The notes under the pieces are model-generated. The model saw only the letters and a list, made by a program, of their open reading frames with translations. It did no database searches and was not told the origin of the DNA. The position numbers were made by a program, and so were the translations under genes. A stretch of 64,000 bases of DNA from contig JBBBDQ010000191.1 in NCBI GenBank assembly GCA_037127315.1, forward strand, positions 14,987,001 to 15,051,000. Direction: 5' to 3'. Shown here in pieces: positions 1-10,929 of this stretch. The stretch's first letter is position 1, and every line of letters begins with the position of its first letter. The stretch comes from Ascarosepion bandense (lineage: Eukaryota > Mollusca > Cephalopoda > Sepiida > Sepiidae).

Positions 1-590
1 CTAGAAAAGAGGGAATAATCTGGCGTGATTAATATTTGAACAAGATCAGTGGGTTCGACCTCTCCCCCAAGTTCCCATGGTTGGAATGCTAAAGTACCAA
101 TTCCAAGCCTAGGTTTAAAATAGTTAAACCGAATTTTGTGACTATTATTAAATTACTTGAAATTTCGATCTTCACTGGGTACTCTGTACATGTAACCTAA
201 CACGAGACTAACCTAAATTTAATGAATACTGATAAAACATTTTAGTACTATAATTTTTTTTGCAACACGCTGAGGCGTTTTGAAATCTTCATAGTATTTA
301 CTATTGTTGAAGTTAGGGTTAATATTTTCTGTCAAAATTTACAAACTCTGCGTTTCGTTTAATTTCGCAAACCAATCGATCAAATATAAAAACTATATTG
401 CATTTTTATGAAATAAGTATTTGTTATTTTAATCATTAACTTGTTTTTAAAAATAGTGAGAGTATTTTGTATGTCAAATAATAAAACTTTTGATTTGAAT
501 GTATTCATTGAATGAAAATTTATTGTAGTAAAATACGCATCCTAGTAATCCAACTTTATTCCCTATTATGTTAATTGTTCTCACTATGAA
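1..590. other. AT-rich spacer, nothing recognised
   Basis: No open frame, RNA gene or repeat family seen elsewhere in the window could be recognised here. It is AT-rich with short A and T runs. The far end merges into the first copy of interspersed repeat family A. Confidence 0.5.
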
Positions 591-852
591 ATCATAAAAT
601 TCCAGGAATATACATTTGAAAGAAAAAATATCACCAGCAATTCATTTTTGAAGGAAATTAAAATATTACCAGCATTATATTTTGGAAAAAAAAATACGTT
701 CCTGCAATACATCTGACTGTCAACAAAAACTACTTTACAAAAATGTCAAAGAAAGTTGATTTAAAAACTTATTTCTTACAATTAATATACATACAAATCT
801 ATTGTAAAAATCTTGTCATTAAATAACCCATTGAAGTTGATATGCCGTAAAC
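590..852 (+). repeat. Interspersed repeat family A, copy 1 (3' part)
   Basis: This stretch shares the iterated phrase 'accagcaatacatttttgaag' in degenerate form, and the closing phrase 'gttgatatgccgtaaac', with copies near 24.2-24.7 kb, 28.8-29.3 kb and (inverted) 54.5-55.0 kb. I do not recognise the family and see no coding potential. Its last bases are the left target duplication of the hAT MITE that follows, so the repeat is older than the MITE. Confidence 0.6.
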
Positions 853-1354
853 CAGGGGTTGGCAACGTTTTAGAGAATGAGGACCAAAAAGCTATGGCTC
901 CAGTGTCATGGAGAAGAACCATGTTATTAAATATGTGAATAAATTTTCTGTGTTTGAAGAAAGCAAGGATTCACTATAATTTAATATCTGATGGGAATTT
1001 TGTTAAAAAATATAACATCTTAAAAATAAATGTTTCATAAATCAGTACTGGAAAGAAAAATTCAATTAAAATCAGTTGAAAACACAATTTTATATTCATT
1101 TAAGTGCCCACTCACGAAAGCAACTTCATGGAAAAGTGAAAGTGAGGCCGTACGCTAATTTTGGCGATAATTAAAAATAAAAAATTTAAGTAAAACGCAT
1201 TCTACAGGCAAAAAGAAATTTTTTTTTTTTAAATTTCGACGCAATATTTTTAGACTATCAACTGTCACTAGTTTTGTTTACCTATATTTATATCGTGTCC
1301 AGAGTAAGGTAACTGGCCGGATGTGGCCCGCGGGTCGGAACTTGCCGCCCGCTG
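853..1354. mobile_element. Non-autonomous hAT element (MITE) with 8-bp target duplication
   Basis: The left end reads CAGGGGTTGGCAAC and the right end, inverted, reads CAGCGGGCGGCAAG. Both fit the CAGNGG...GGCAA termini of hAT-superfamily elements. The 8 bases CCGTAAAC lie directly outside both ends (845-852 and 1355-1362), the duplication length that hAT transposases make. The interior is AT-rich and has no open frame, so it would depend on a transposase supplied elsewhere. A broken hAT transposase sits at 8.5-9.9 kb, but whether it ever moved this element is unknown. Confidence 0.8.
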
Positions 1355-1599
1355 CCGTAAACCAAGCCCAAAATTTGGTTTCGATCTGTAACTGTATGTT
1401 TATTTTAGAGGCCGTGACGAACGGTTGGACTAACAGAAGTCACAGAATTTTACATATAGATGGTTAATATTTTGGCATGCAAAACTATCAAGTCATTTAT
1501 TCTCAACGTGTAAGACGGTTTTCTTAATTTCAGTCAAATACTGGGTGGGGGCAGCGAGAAAGGAAATATTGATTAGAATTACAAAGGATAGGATGTCGT

Positions 1600-1970
1600 G
1601 TACAGAATATTTCTGAATAGACGTAGACGATCATGGCTCTCCACATCTTTTCACTTGTAGATTTTAATAAGTTTTGTATTTCTGTCATTTTTCTTAAAAC
1701 CTGTTCTGCCATCATTTTACTCAAACCCATCGAGTATGTTACGTGCTGTTTTCTTGTCCTCTGAGCATCAGATTTTCTAACCCCTCTTTCCTCATTACTG
1801 CCTTTTTTTCTGATATTAAGTATAAATCTCTCTCTCTCTCTCTCTCACTCACTCACACACAAATATCGTCGTTGCTCACATCTTCAGTTCATGATATCCT
1901 CGGCATCTTCCTGCAGAACCACATTTCTTTTGATTTAAATCTTTTCCATCTTTGAAAGAGATTGTCCGGC
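1600..1970 (-). pseudogene. RTE-like LINE reverse transcriptase, C-terminal relic
   Basis: Read on the minus strand this matches the same C-terminal LINE region seen more clearly near 39.2-39.7 kb. The plus strand contains 'gacgatcatggctctccac', the equivalent of the RDRETWRTMIA tail. The frame is broken, the RT core is absent and the copy is strongly diverged. It ends near a (TC)n tract at 1829-1860 that lies within it. Clade assignment (RTE or a related endonuclease-RT LINE) is from memory of the family. Confidence 0.5.
1829..1860. repeat. (TC)n / (CA)n microsatellite
   Basis: A run of TC dinucleotides passes into ACTC and ACAC repeats. It lies within a diverged LINE relic. Confidence 0.9.
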
Positions 1971-3518
1971 ATTCGTTGCCATGCAAGGAGGACCAATAAA
2001 AAGAAAAATTACACCGGATTCTTTATCTTTTTACTGATATTTACTAAGCTTAGTGCGACACTTAACCAAATATAATATAGAAAGATTGTGTTGCGTCAGC
2101 CTTTCAAATAGTGGGAATCTGTCTTACTTTAGAATCATCATTCGAAATAGTAGCATTTTTCTTTTTAATTCGCACCGATGCCAGAAATTTAGAAATACGT
2201 AGCTAAATCATCTACGAAATGGATGGGCCTAATTTATATTTTCACGATTCTTCCTTTTTCATATTTTTTTCTGGTTAATTGAATAATAAACTGGATACTT
2301 AATTTTCTAAACTCCAAAATTATACCTCATTAATGAACATTTTAGAAAGCCCAGATAATTTTAGTATAATTGTGAATTGTTTGCATAATACATACACCTG
2401 AAGATAATGCCCCTTCAATGTGTGGAAGAAAAATATTAAGTGAAATGGTAACGGCCATTAATATGTTTGTGCCTGTATTAATAATTGGTCTGTTCAATAA
2501 TGATACTTAATTGGTCGGGAAGAGACAAAAATCAGCAATGAAGCCAAGGGTGTTTTATTAGATTATTTTTTTTTGTTTTTCTTTCATTTGTTTACTGTAC
2601 ATTTTTCTCTATTCTTTCTTTGAAATTTCTTCCCTGCTTTTTTTTTATGTCTCTTCTTAGATTTGTTTCTCTTTTTCTTTCCTTTATTTTTAAGCTTGGC
2701 AATAGTTTTTCATAGTTTTTTCTTTCCTTTTTTTTTTCAATTGTTTCTCATCTATTTAATTATGTTCTTTTCTTTATTTCAATATATTTTCCTCAAACCA
2801 ATATTTGTCTTTCTTTCAATGTTGATTATAACACTTTACTCTAATTCAATATAATTTTCATTTTTTTAAGTCACTTTCGTCTTTATTTTTTCTTCATTAA
2901 AACACCATTTTTTTTTTGGTTTTTTTTTTTTTTGCTTGCTTTGTCTTGTTTCTAATACATTTTTAAGAGAATCGACCACAAGTTAACAAAAGACGAAATA
3001 AGGATTTTCAGACAAAAGTTAGGTTTGTTTAGGGCGTTGACAATTTTCGTATTATCTGCTTTTGTTTCTTGGTTTTCTGAAACCTTCTTTGTTTCTATTT
3101 TTATTTATTAGACATTTTTTCCTGTTTATTAAATGTGTTATGAAATGGAAAAGAAAGAATAATTGAAAAAGAAAAGGCGATAAAGGCGAGTAGATTTAAA
3201 TGAGGACGAAAGAAAATAATTGGTTTTTAAATAAATAGGATTAGAAAAAGAACAAAAGAAACGAAACCCCGACATAAGGGAGAATATTTCCAAACAACCC
3301 CCCTCAAAAAAGAAAGAAGCGACAGATTGAAATAATAGAACTAAAGAAAAAGATAAAGAAACGCATTGAAATATGAGAAAATAATGAAGGAAAGCAAACA
3401 AAAACGACGCTGAAATACACGAGAAAAAGAAAGAAAAACGAACAAGAAGAAAAGACAAAAGTAACATACTGAACTAAGAATAGAAAAAAAGAAAAACTAT
3501 ATCAAATATATGAGAAAA
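1971..3518. other. Low-complexity spacer with T-rich then A-rich halves
   Basis: No gene is supported. About 2540-2960 is T- and pyrimidine-rich on the plus strand, while about 3130-3500 is A- and purine-rich. The 109- and 63-residue open frames here are phenylalanine/serine/leucine-rich translations of that composition and are not considered genes. Confidence 0.6.
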
Positions 3519-4226
3519 CTGGCAGTATAGCCCGGCGTTGCTCGGGTGTAATGAAAGCATTAAAACTAATCCATGGTCCTGGAGCTCAGACTCTTTGGAC
3601 GTTGGCATGAAAGACTAAAAAGCAATAGTTGTTTCCAGTTAAAGCGAAACTGTAGACTGAAAAAAAAAATGAATGCATGTAAATCAAATTTTGATTTCCT
3701 GGTATCGATATCAAATAAGTTTTTTCGTCGTAAACTGAATTTTGAAGGCTAAATAAGTCCTCTGAGTAAATGGTATCATGGCTGAGACTAAGAATTACAA
3801 TTATACTTACTTTAGAGCCAAACCCGAAGCAAAAACTAAAATAAAAGGGCTGAAAAAAATAAGAGACATATAGGCAGATAAACAGACACACACACAAACA
3901 TCTTGCCTTTATATATATATATATATATATATATTATCGATTTTCTGCACTATTGTAAAAACTGCAACCTTGAAACTTCTGAATATCGTTTCTTATGTCT
4001 TTGCCTATTAGTGTATCAAATTTGATTAAAATCGGACCACTCCTTCTATAACCCTATTTTTTCGATTATCGATATTTATCGGGGGTACCTCGACACAAAA
4101 CCTAGTTAAGAACACTCGCAGAAGCTTATAGTACAACTGTGTAAATTTTCAAGAAAAACGGTTCAGCCGTTTCGGAGTCTATAGGTAACGGACACACACA
4201 AAGTTCCATTTATAAATAAGTTTAGA
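3519..4226 (-). mobile_element. Non-autonomous Helitron, copy A
   Basis: On the minus strand the element starts with TCTAAACTTA after a host A (complement of 4227). It ends in a short GC hairpin (CCCG...CGGG) followed by CTATACTGCCAG; the canonical terminal CTAG has become CCAG. TC start, 3' hairpin, CTRR-type end and A/T insertion site are the Helitron signature. A (TA)n tract sits inside at about 3909-3934. There is no Rep/helicase coding capacity. Copies at 5.3, 41.1, 52.2 and 60.2 kb share the sequence. Confidence 0.8.
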
Positions 4227-4235
4227 TAAAGAAAC

Positions 4236-4480
4236 CTGCTGAAAAAATTTTACAGAGAAGGAAATGAAAAGAAAATTTTTGTTTCTTTAAAAACACAGAA
4301 AATGTGGAACAAGGGTAAAATGGAGGATTAGAGGCGCTGGTCTTTAGTGTTTAACCTAGCTACTCACAATTCCTGACCCATCCGCACGCATACTGTTCCT
4401 GTTACCTAGACTTCATATTTATACTCTCATGTCCCATACACTAAAAATATAAATGGGCAACCGTTTGGCAATACCAGGTG
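4236..4480. other. Short spacer
   Basis: AT-rich sequence between a Helitron and a SINE; nothing recognised. Confidence 0.4.
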
Positions 4481-4485
4481 CTGAC

Positions 4486-4775
4486 TATTTGAATGTGCGG
4501 ATGGTGAAATGGATAATTGCTCGTAATTGTTAACTGGAGAGCAGAGTTCAAATTCCCGTTGGGTTCGTTATAGTCACTTACGCGCAAATACCCTTGGGGA
4601 AATAGATGAATAAACCTCTTCTCTCCCCCACCCATAGATATGGATTAATTATGAGGCTTATATCACTAAACCATTATTATCTCTCAAAAATCTCTCAGAA
4701 CTGGTTTTTTTCTGGCTTTAAATAACTTGCAATGGGTTGAAAGGACGTAGAAAACGAATCAATCAATCAATCAAG
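4486..4775 (+). mobile_element. tRNA-derived SINE, family S3, copy 1
   Basis: The head has an A-box-like 'tggtgaaatggataat' and a B-box-like 'gagttcaaattcc', as expected for an internal RNA polymerase III promoter from a tRNA. The body phrase 'acgcgcaaatacccttgg' is shared with SINE family S1, so the two belong to one group. The tail includes 'tggctttaaataacttgca' and ends in a short (TCAA)n. The same tail is found in the inverted copy near 16.5-16.8 kb. Confidence 0.75.
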
Positions 4776-4959
4776 ATATTATAATACTTTTTTTGTTTTG
4801 TTTATTTTTTTGTTACAATGAGGTTCGACCTGTACATGGCCCAAGAGCCACTCAAGGTAGTGCGTTGTATAGTAAGAGGCATTGTTTATGGAGATATGTG
4901 GGGAAGATAACGGTTGACCTCGATTTGACCAGGTTAACAGTTTAGTGATCGAGGAAGCA

Positions 4960-5095
4960 TCCTCTTGAGAGTCGGTTACACAAAGCCAGCGTACATTGCA
5001 TAAATACGCAAGGTCACCATATTTTGCCTCAGTATTTAGCAAAAAAAACTGCGTAAAATTCGTAAAAAGCTGCTGCTCGAGTGGAACTTGCATGT
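4960..5095 (-). pseudogene. hAT/ZBED-type transposase fragment
   Basis: The minus strand encodes FTQFFLLNTEAKYGDLAYLC followed by NVRWL. This matches QFTQFLLDTEAEYGDLAYLC and DARWL in the larger hAT relic at 8.5 kb. Only this block of roughly 40 residues is preserved; the downstream reading diverges and there is no dimerisation domain. It is a truncated copy of the same transposase family. Confidence 0.65.
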
Positions 5096-5276
5096 TGTTA
5101 ATGAAATAGAAAGAGAAATGGGGCGGTTAGTTTATACAATGTGCGTTAGATGTCAGCTCTGATTGACTCTATGAAATACTAACTAATCCCGTATGTACAA
5201 GACTGTATGTCTTTGGCGGTGGGATGGATGAAAAATAATGTTCTCCGCAATGATTATTTAATTCACCTAATCTAAA

Positions 5277-5923
5277 TCTAAACCTATTTATAAATAGAAC
5301 TTTGTCTCTGTGTGTGTGTCCGTTTCCTATAGACTCCGAAATGGCTGAACCGATGTTCTTAACTAGGTTTTGTGTCGAGGTACCCCCGATAAATATCGAT
5401 AATTGAAAAAATCGCGTTATAGGAGTGGTCCGATTTTAATCAAATTTGATACACTCATAGACAAAGACATAAGAAACGATATTCAGAAGTTTCAAGGTTG
5501 CAGATCTTACAATAGTGCAGAAAATCGATAATATATATATATAAGGCAAGATGTTTGTGTGTGTTTATCTGCCTGTAGATGTGTATTTTTTTCAGCTTTT
5601 TATTTTAGTTTTTGCTTCGGGTTTGGCTCTAAGTAGGTATAATTGTAGTTCTTAGTCTTATCCATGATACCATTTACTCAGAGAACTTATTTAGCCTTCA
5701 AAATTCAGTTTACGACGAAAAAACTTATTTGATATCGATACGAGGAAATCAAAATTTGACTTACATCCATTCATTTTTCTTTCAGTCTACGGTTTCCCTT
5801 TAACTGGAAACAACTATTGCTTCTTAGCCTTTCCTGCCAACGTCCAAAGAGTATGAGCTCCAGGACCATGGATTAGTTTTAAAGCTTTCATTACACCCGA
5901 GCAACGTCGGGCTATACTGCTAG
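5277..5923 (+). mobile_element. Non-autonomous Helitron, copy B
   Basis: It starts TCTAAACCTA right after an A at 5276. It ends with the CCCG...CGGG-type hairpin (here with one change) and CTATACTGCTAG at 5923, followed by host T at 5924. It contains a shorter (TA)n tract near 5531-5542. It is inverted relative to copy A about 1 kb upstream, so the pair could fold back. No open frame for Rep/helicase is present. Confidence 0.85.
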
Positions 5924-6204
5924 TGTAACATATTTACGAAATCAAATAGAACAGATTTTAATAGACTTTCCTCGTCAGAAATTTCAGTTAACTGAACGAA
6001 AAATGCACCGGACTTATAAACAAGAGAAAAAAGGAAAAAAATGAATTAATAAATGAAAATGATTACATGGTTTTCTATTTTAAATATTCAGCTTATTGCG
6101 ATCTTTTAGGATTTTCGCTATTCTGTCGATATTTCCATAGTCAATGTTCTGACAAACTACATTTGTTCTAATCTTCACAGCTAAGATCCGACACGCCACA
6201 TACA

Positions 6205-6425
6205 CTGAGATGATCCATCACCATTTATTTCGTATTCCATTCGCAAGGAGGAAGTTTCACTTGGAAAGCTTCTTTCTTAAAACCTCTACTTTGTGGAATA
6301 GAGTCCCAAAAGAATGCTTTCCCGGTCACTTCAATCTTAGCCTCTTCAAATCTAAGATTAACCGTTTTCTTTCCTACATGGCCATATTGTTGCACTTACC
6401 TCCTCCACCTCAGTAACCTTCTTAG
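6205..6425 (+). pseudogene. Jockey/CR1-like LINE ORF2 C-terminal fragment
   Basis: The frame reads HHHLFRIPFARRKFHLESFF followed by LKTSTLWNRVP. The SFF...T..LWN.VP pattern is the C-terminal hallmark shared by the LINE copies near 20, 30, 49 and 54 kb. No RT core is present. It belongs to a different subfamily from those copies because its sequence is clearly diverged. Confidence 0.6.
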
Positions 6426-7362
6426 ACATTGTATTGAGTGAAAATTATTAAAATAAAAAATGAAATTGTACAACCCACATCTCTGATATATTTAATTAAA
6501 AAAAATAGAAAAAAAATCCATGTCTGGTTGTGTTGTTTTTTATTGTCTCCCACCCTTTGTGAAATTCTTTGGTAAGGTAAACTTTTTTTTTTTTTTTTTT
6601 CGACTCCCTGATCACAGATTTTCTTGAATCTAAAACGCATATCCACGTCCCTTTGACAACTTTGCCATCTTTTCAAGATTAATGATTGCAAATCACATGT
6701 CTAATAACTGCCTGTTCTATAAATGGCCACAGCATGCATGATAGAGGTCGGGAAGCATAAGGAGTTGGCTTAGCCACCCCTACAAACACATACAAAGCTT
6801 CGGTGATTTGCGAATGCATACCAGAGACCTTCATGTGCACCCGAATACACGCACACCTAAGTAATTACTTACTAGCACACTAATGCTTTACTGTGCGGTC
6901 AGTGTGTTTAGTCTGATTACTGTGGAACAAGTAAATATAAAAGCGTACGAAAACAGTCATGTGTTTTGGTCTGTACACTTAACCACATGGGGAAAGAAAT
7001 TGTCATGAAGTAAAACTGTCCTTGTACATGGATACATAAAGTAGCAAATTAGGTGGCGGTTTATATTTCGCGGGTAGGGCTGAATATTAAACAGGTATGA
7101 TGTGGGGTCTCTTCGCAACCAGTAACAATAAATTCAATGATCCAACAGTCAAAATGTAGGCTTTGAATAGATTCTGATAACTTCAACGATCCCATACAGC
7201 CTGGGGTCGGGTGCTACAATAAAATTTTGAAATTTGACAAATTGCAGGGGAATTTTGAGACTTATAAAATTGATATTAGAGCATGTTCTAAGGCCAGCAT
7301 TAGCTACTTCAACCTATTGGCTTATGATTATAAAATTGTCTTATTTTCATTTACCAAAGCAT
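6426..7362. other. AT-rich spacer, nothing recognised
   Basis: Contains a poly-T run near 6580-6600. No gene, SINE or transposon end was found. Confidence 0.5.
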
Positions 7363-7366
7363 TTAA

Positions 7367-7437
7367 CCTCGTAACACGGTCGTGGAGTATCTAATACCGA
7401 CGCTCTTTGTTTCATTGATCACGACCGTGTTCAAGGG
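7367..7437. mobile_element. Miniature piggyBac-like element
   Basis: A 71-bp unit lies between two TTAA sites (7363-7366 and 7438-7441). Its ends are imperfect 18-bp inverted repeats, CCTCGTAACACGGTCGTG and CCCTTGAACACGGTCGTG, with 14 of 18 positions matching. TTAA duplication and CC-starting termini are piggyBac features. A chance hairpin next to two TTAA sites is the alternative. Confidence 0.5.
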
Positions 7438-7441
7438 TTAA

Positions 7442-8130
7442 AAATGACCTGTTGATTTTGTTGAAAAATTCACTCATTAGAAAAATTGCTTCATAAGCCT
7501 AAGTTCTGGAGCTTAAGTTTCAAAGATTCGTCACTAGACGATCGTTTACTGGAGAGCGATAATAAGCAAGATCATTGTCTCAAGAGGTCAATACTCACAA
7601 TATACTTGCAGGTCATACTAATTTAAGCTAGTAAATAGCTACAGTCGTAGAAAAATAGGCTGAACACTATCAAGGTTAACAAAAGGCGTAACAGCAGTTA
7701 TGAAAGAGTGGTTTATTGTGCTCAAACAGTTTTTTCTTCCTCACTCTTTGTGACACGCCAGAGACAGGGCATTTTTCTCACTTTAGCGATATATTTCCAA
7801 AAGTATTAATTCTAAATGATCATAACCAGATACATAAAAAAATGAGATTTGTGTGTCGACTATAGGTTTCCGTATCGAAAAATGTTGCATTTATTATGCA
7901 ACATTTAGTAAATACTGCCCAAGAAGATATTCATAAATATGTGGAACTTTTTCGGTGACTAAAATGCGCTCTGGTATCTCAGGTAAATAAATCTTATACT
8001 AACTGACTTTGTGTCGAGTCATAACTCGACTTACATTATTTTTTTTATTTTATTTTAAAATTTGAATTGACTCGAAATGAGTCGAGTTTTTTGACTGCAA
8101 ATGAACATAGAATTTTTTTTTTTTCCGGGC
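7442..8130. other. AT-rich spacer, nothing recognised
   Basis: No coding potential or repeat family assignment. A few short poly-T and poly-A runs only. Confidence 0.45.
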
Positions 8131-8139
8131 TAGCTGTAG

Positions 8140-8420
8140 TTCAGGATGTGTGTTGTGATGCAGTGAATATCGGCTCTGAACGAGAAATCGAGGAGCAGAG
8201 TTCAATTCCAGTTGAATTCCTTGAATTTACTTGCGCGCAAATACCCTTAAAAAGATATTAATCAGTCTCTTCCCTCCAGATTGCGTTCTACAGCCTTGTA
8301 GAAAACCAGTCTACCGCAGAAAGTAATGGCAACCAACTGCGGGATAATCAGCTGTCTAGTCATGTCCCTTTCGAGACATGATTGCCCAAGCGTGTATCAC
8401 GTATGGCACTTAATTGACTG
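8140..8420 (+). mobile_element. tRNA-derived SINE, family S1, copy 1
   Basis: The degenerate head 'gttgtgatgcagtgaatatc' corresponds to the A box of the family, and 'gagttcaattcca' to the B box. The body carries 'tacttgcgcgcaaatac', 'accagtctaccgcagaaag' and the closing 'cacgtatggcacttaattga'. The same order recurs in more than ten copies across the window. Confidence 0.85.
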
Positions 8421-8534
8421 TAGTTCATTAACTTCGGTATTAATATTTTTGTTTAGCCTTGGTGTTTATTTGAAATTTTAATTCATGGCAATATAAGAGA
8501 CGAATCTTTCGAATACAATAAAACGTCTGCTGTT

Positions 8535-9860
8535 ACATTCTTCCACAAATTTTCTAATTGAATCTGGTCTTCTCACGGATTAAATCATCGTCAATTTACT
8601 CAGTTTTTGCTAGATACTGAGGCGGAATATGGTGACCTTGCTTATTTATGTGATGCACGCTGGCTTAACCGAGGATCAATGCTAAAAAGAGTACTTGCCT
8701 TACACAAAGAGGTGGCGATATTTCACGAAAGTAAACGTGTGGATAGTTCATTTTCGAGATCCCGATTGGCTTTCAACTTTGACAATTATTGGGGATACTG
8801 TAGCTTATTTAAATAGCTTTTATTTACAACTTCAAGACATAAATCAGCTGGTAAATGAAATGTATAACCATACATTTTTTTGTTTAATTCCACGTTTGTG
8901 GGAACATTAACTGCGAAATAAAAATGATGTGCATTTTTCATCATTTCATAGAAGGAAACCACAGGATTGGGAGACATTTGTGAATATAATCTACGATTTG
9001 AGGATGGAATTTGCATCACGTTTTGCTGACTTTCGTCTGCATGCAAATCAGTTTAAATTGTTCGCGCTAACATTTTATGCGGAGGTGGAGACAATATCAG
9101 AATATTTTCAAATGAAATTGATTGATAAGCAATGGGACGGCATATTGAGTTCGAACTTTCATTCTAAAGATGTTTCATTGATTGATTTCTATGCAAAATA
9201 TATTTTCCACGTAGGAAGTATTCCATCATTCAAAAAAGATGGCGTCTTTGTTTGGAAGCACTTATCAGTGTGAGCAATTATTTTCAAAATTGATACAAAC
9301 TAAGAACAATTTCAGAACAAGATTAACTGATAATCATCTCGATAATATCTTGATCTTGGCATCAATAAGTTTGAGGCCTAATATTAAGATTTCAAGGAAC
9401 AAAAAGCATTGCATCTCATTAATTTTTGGGTTGCTATGTATTTTTAAGATATTTAAACAAATGATTCCAACAAAGCCTTAATTTTTTTTTTTAATCATAT
9501 CACCCCAAGCAAGGCGAAAACGCCACTGATGCGCAGGGGGCTACGAAAGAGTGAAAAGATTGGAAAAGAGAAAACCGGAAACCACATCCTAAACAGGAAA
9601 CAAGGGATGAGCCTCTTCACCTGTTCAATAGACGTGGGTGGAGTATGAACCGGGCGATAGTTTAGTCTATCTAGATTGAGCAAATGATATTTTTTTTATA
9701 ACTACATTAATCTGTGGTTAATAAAAATGATTTTAAAGTATAGTCTGTACTTATGATTATATTTTAGAATATGTAATTTTCCATAATTTTTTATGGCCTT
9801 CGACCGGCCCGCTATCCATCCATAATGCGGCCCGTGCAGCAATGAAGTTGCCGACCCCTG
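8535..9860 (+). pseudogene. hAT-family (ZBED/GTF2IRD2-like) transposase pseudogene
   Basis: Fragments in shifting frames give QFTQFLLDTEAEYGDLAYLC with DARWLNRGSMLKRVLALHKE at 8590-8720, then a middle block at 8930-9270. A C-terminal hAT dimerisation block with YQCEQLFSKLIQTKNNFRTR and LTDNHLDNIL lies at 9250-9360. The frame is broken several times and the N-terminal BED finger is missing. The right terminus GTTGCCGACCCCTG ends at 9860 and is the inverted hAT end; no matching left end was found, so the element is 5'-truncated. A LINE 3' end has inserted inside it at about 9490-9690. Confidence 0.8.
9490..9690 (-). mobile_element. Jockey/CR1-like LINE 3' end, inverted, inside the hAT relic
   Basis: The plus strand begins with a T run, then 'atcaccccaagcaaggcg' and 'tgatgcgcagggggctac', the reverse complement of the common LINE 3' tail found near 50.05 kb. 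It is a 5'-truncated insertion of about 200 bp. A close relative lies at 57.77-57.90 kb. Confidence 0.75.
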
Positions 9861-10071
9861 GTTTAAAGGATTTTCATTCAAGGTTTAACGGCGTAAAAGG
9901 ACGCAGAAATACGTGCTATAATTCTAACGAAACTAGAACAGAATAAAAAATAATAAAACTACAAAAAATACCGAAATCTTAAGTCAGAGACGCGATATGG
10001 AGAAAATTGAAGAAAAAGAGCGAGCATATCTTCAAACCAAAAAAAAGAAATTGTTAAAAAGATAATTCAAG

Positions 10072-10150
10072 TTTCAGATGTGGAGGGTTACATATCGGAG
10101 ACGACTGTCCCTTTAAGAATTTAAAGCGCTACATGTGTGAAAAAGTAGTA
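10072..10150 (+). pseudogene. Gypsy gag zinc-knuckle region
   Basis: The frame reads FRCGGLHIGDDCPFKNLKRY then MCEKV. It keeps C-x3-H-x4-C of a first CCHC knuckle, but the first Cys position is Ser. The second knuckle has lost its first Cys and its His. This is the nucleocapsid part of Ty3/gypsy gag, which binds RNA in intact elements. Confidence 0.65.
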
Positions 10151-10359
10151 TATAAAAAAGTCACACTGAAAACTTAAAATAAGGAAATGTTCTCAAAGAA
10201 AAAAAATGATACACAGCGTTGAGGCGGAAAAATAATTGCAGAAAACCAAAGAAAATTTGTGAAAATTAATGTGAATTCAACTACATACTGGTCGTGACAG
10301 AATAATAATCAGTGAAACCACATGGAAAGTAAACAAAAACCTATATTAAAAAGAACTTC

Positions 10360-10610
10360 GAAAATTGCACGTGTATGGTGAGAAATTGTCATTGGTGAAA
10401 TGACTTGCAATATTTCATTTCGTATCACGTGTGTAAAAGGCTTATGCATTGAAAATACTACAAACTTATCCGGTACTGATTGGATAGAATTATTGGAGTT
10501 ATGGAATTTACCTAATAAGTATTTATTTAAAAAATATAAGTGGACAAGTGACCAGTTTGAAAACCAATATGAAAATGTAATGGAAGAAATGAAAAGCTTT
10601 TTTTTTTCTT
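10360..10610 (+). pseudogene. Gypsy aspartic protease, C-terminal part
   Basis: The frame CIENTTNLSGTDWIELLEL resembles the GRDWL motif that closes the retroviral-type protease in Ty3/gypsy pol. The catalytic DTG triad could not be read intact upstream. The open frame runs on into an A-rich and then T-rich end. Confidence 0.5.
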
Positions 10611-10663
10611 TTTTTGTCGAATGAATTAGTTCGGTGATTTAAAATCAAAGCAAAATTTCAAGT

Positions 10664-10920
10664 GAAAAAGGGTCGACGCCTGAATTTAAACCAAAACGTA
10701 GTGTACCGTTCGCAGCCTTGGATCAAACCGAGGAAGTAGACAAACTTGAAAAAATGGGTGTAATTAAAGTGTCCATTCAAAATGGACGGCACAAGAAGGG
10801 TATGTAAAGAAAATAAAAATGAAATTCGTTCTTGCGCTGATTTCTTGACTGAATTAAACAAATGTTCAGAATCACATGATTATCCATTACCAAGTTGAGA
10901 AGATTTTTTTTTTCGAAATT
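10664..10920 (+). pseudogene. Gypsy reverse transcriptase, N-terminal part
   Basis: TPEFKPKRSVPFAALDQTEE followed by VDKLEKMGVIK matches the PxFCKARxVPFA...LxxxGVI entry into Ty3/gypsy RT. Then CADFLTELNKCSESHDYPLP matches the CADFSTGLNDCLETHDYPLP block. A stop follows directly, and the YVDD-type catalytic region is missing. Confidence 0.7.
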
Positions 10921-10929
10921 AAAGGGTGA

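Noticed and set aside
2663..3467. Phe-rich membrane protein-like open frames
   Set aside because: They come from T-rich or A-rich DNA on either strand and have no consistent start or homologous features.
10400..10624. An intact 74-residue gene
   Set aside because: It is the protease end of a decayed Ty3/gypsy pol with the conserved order of neighbouring domains.
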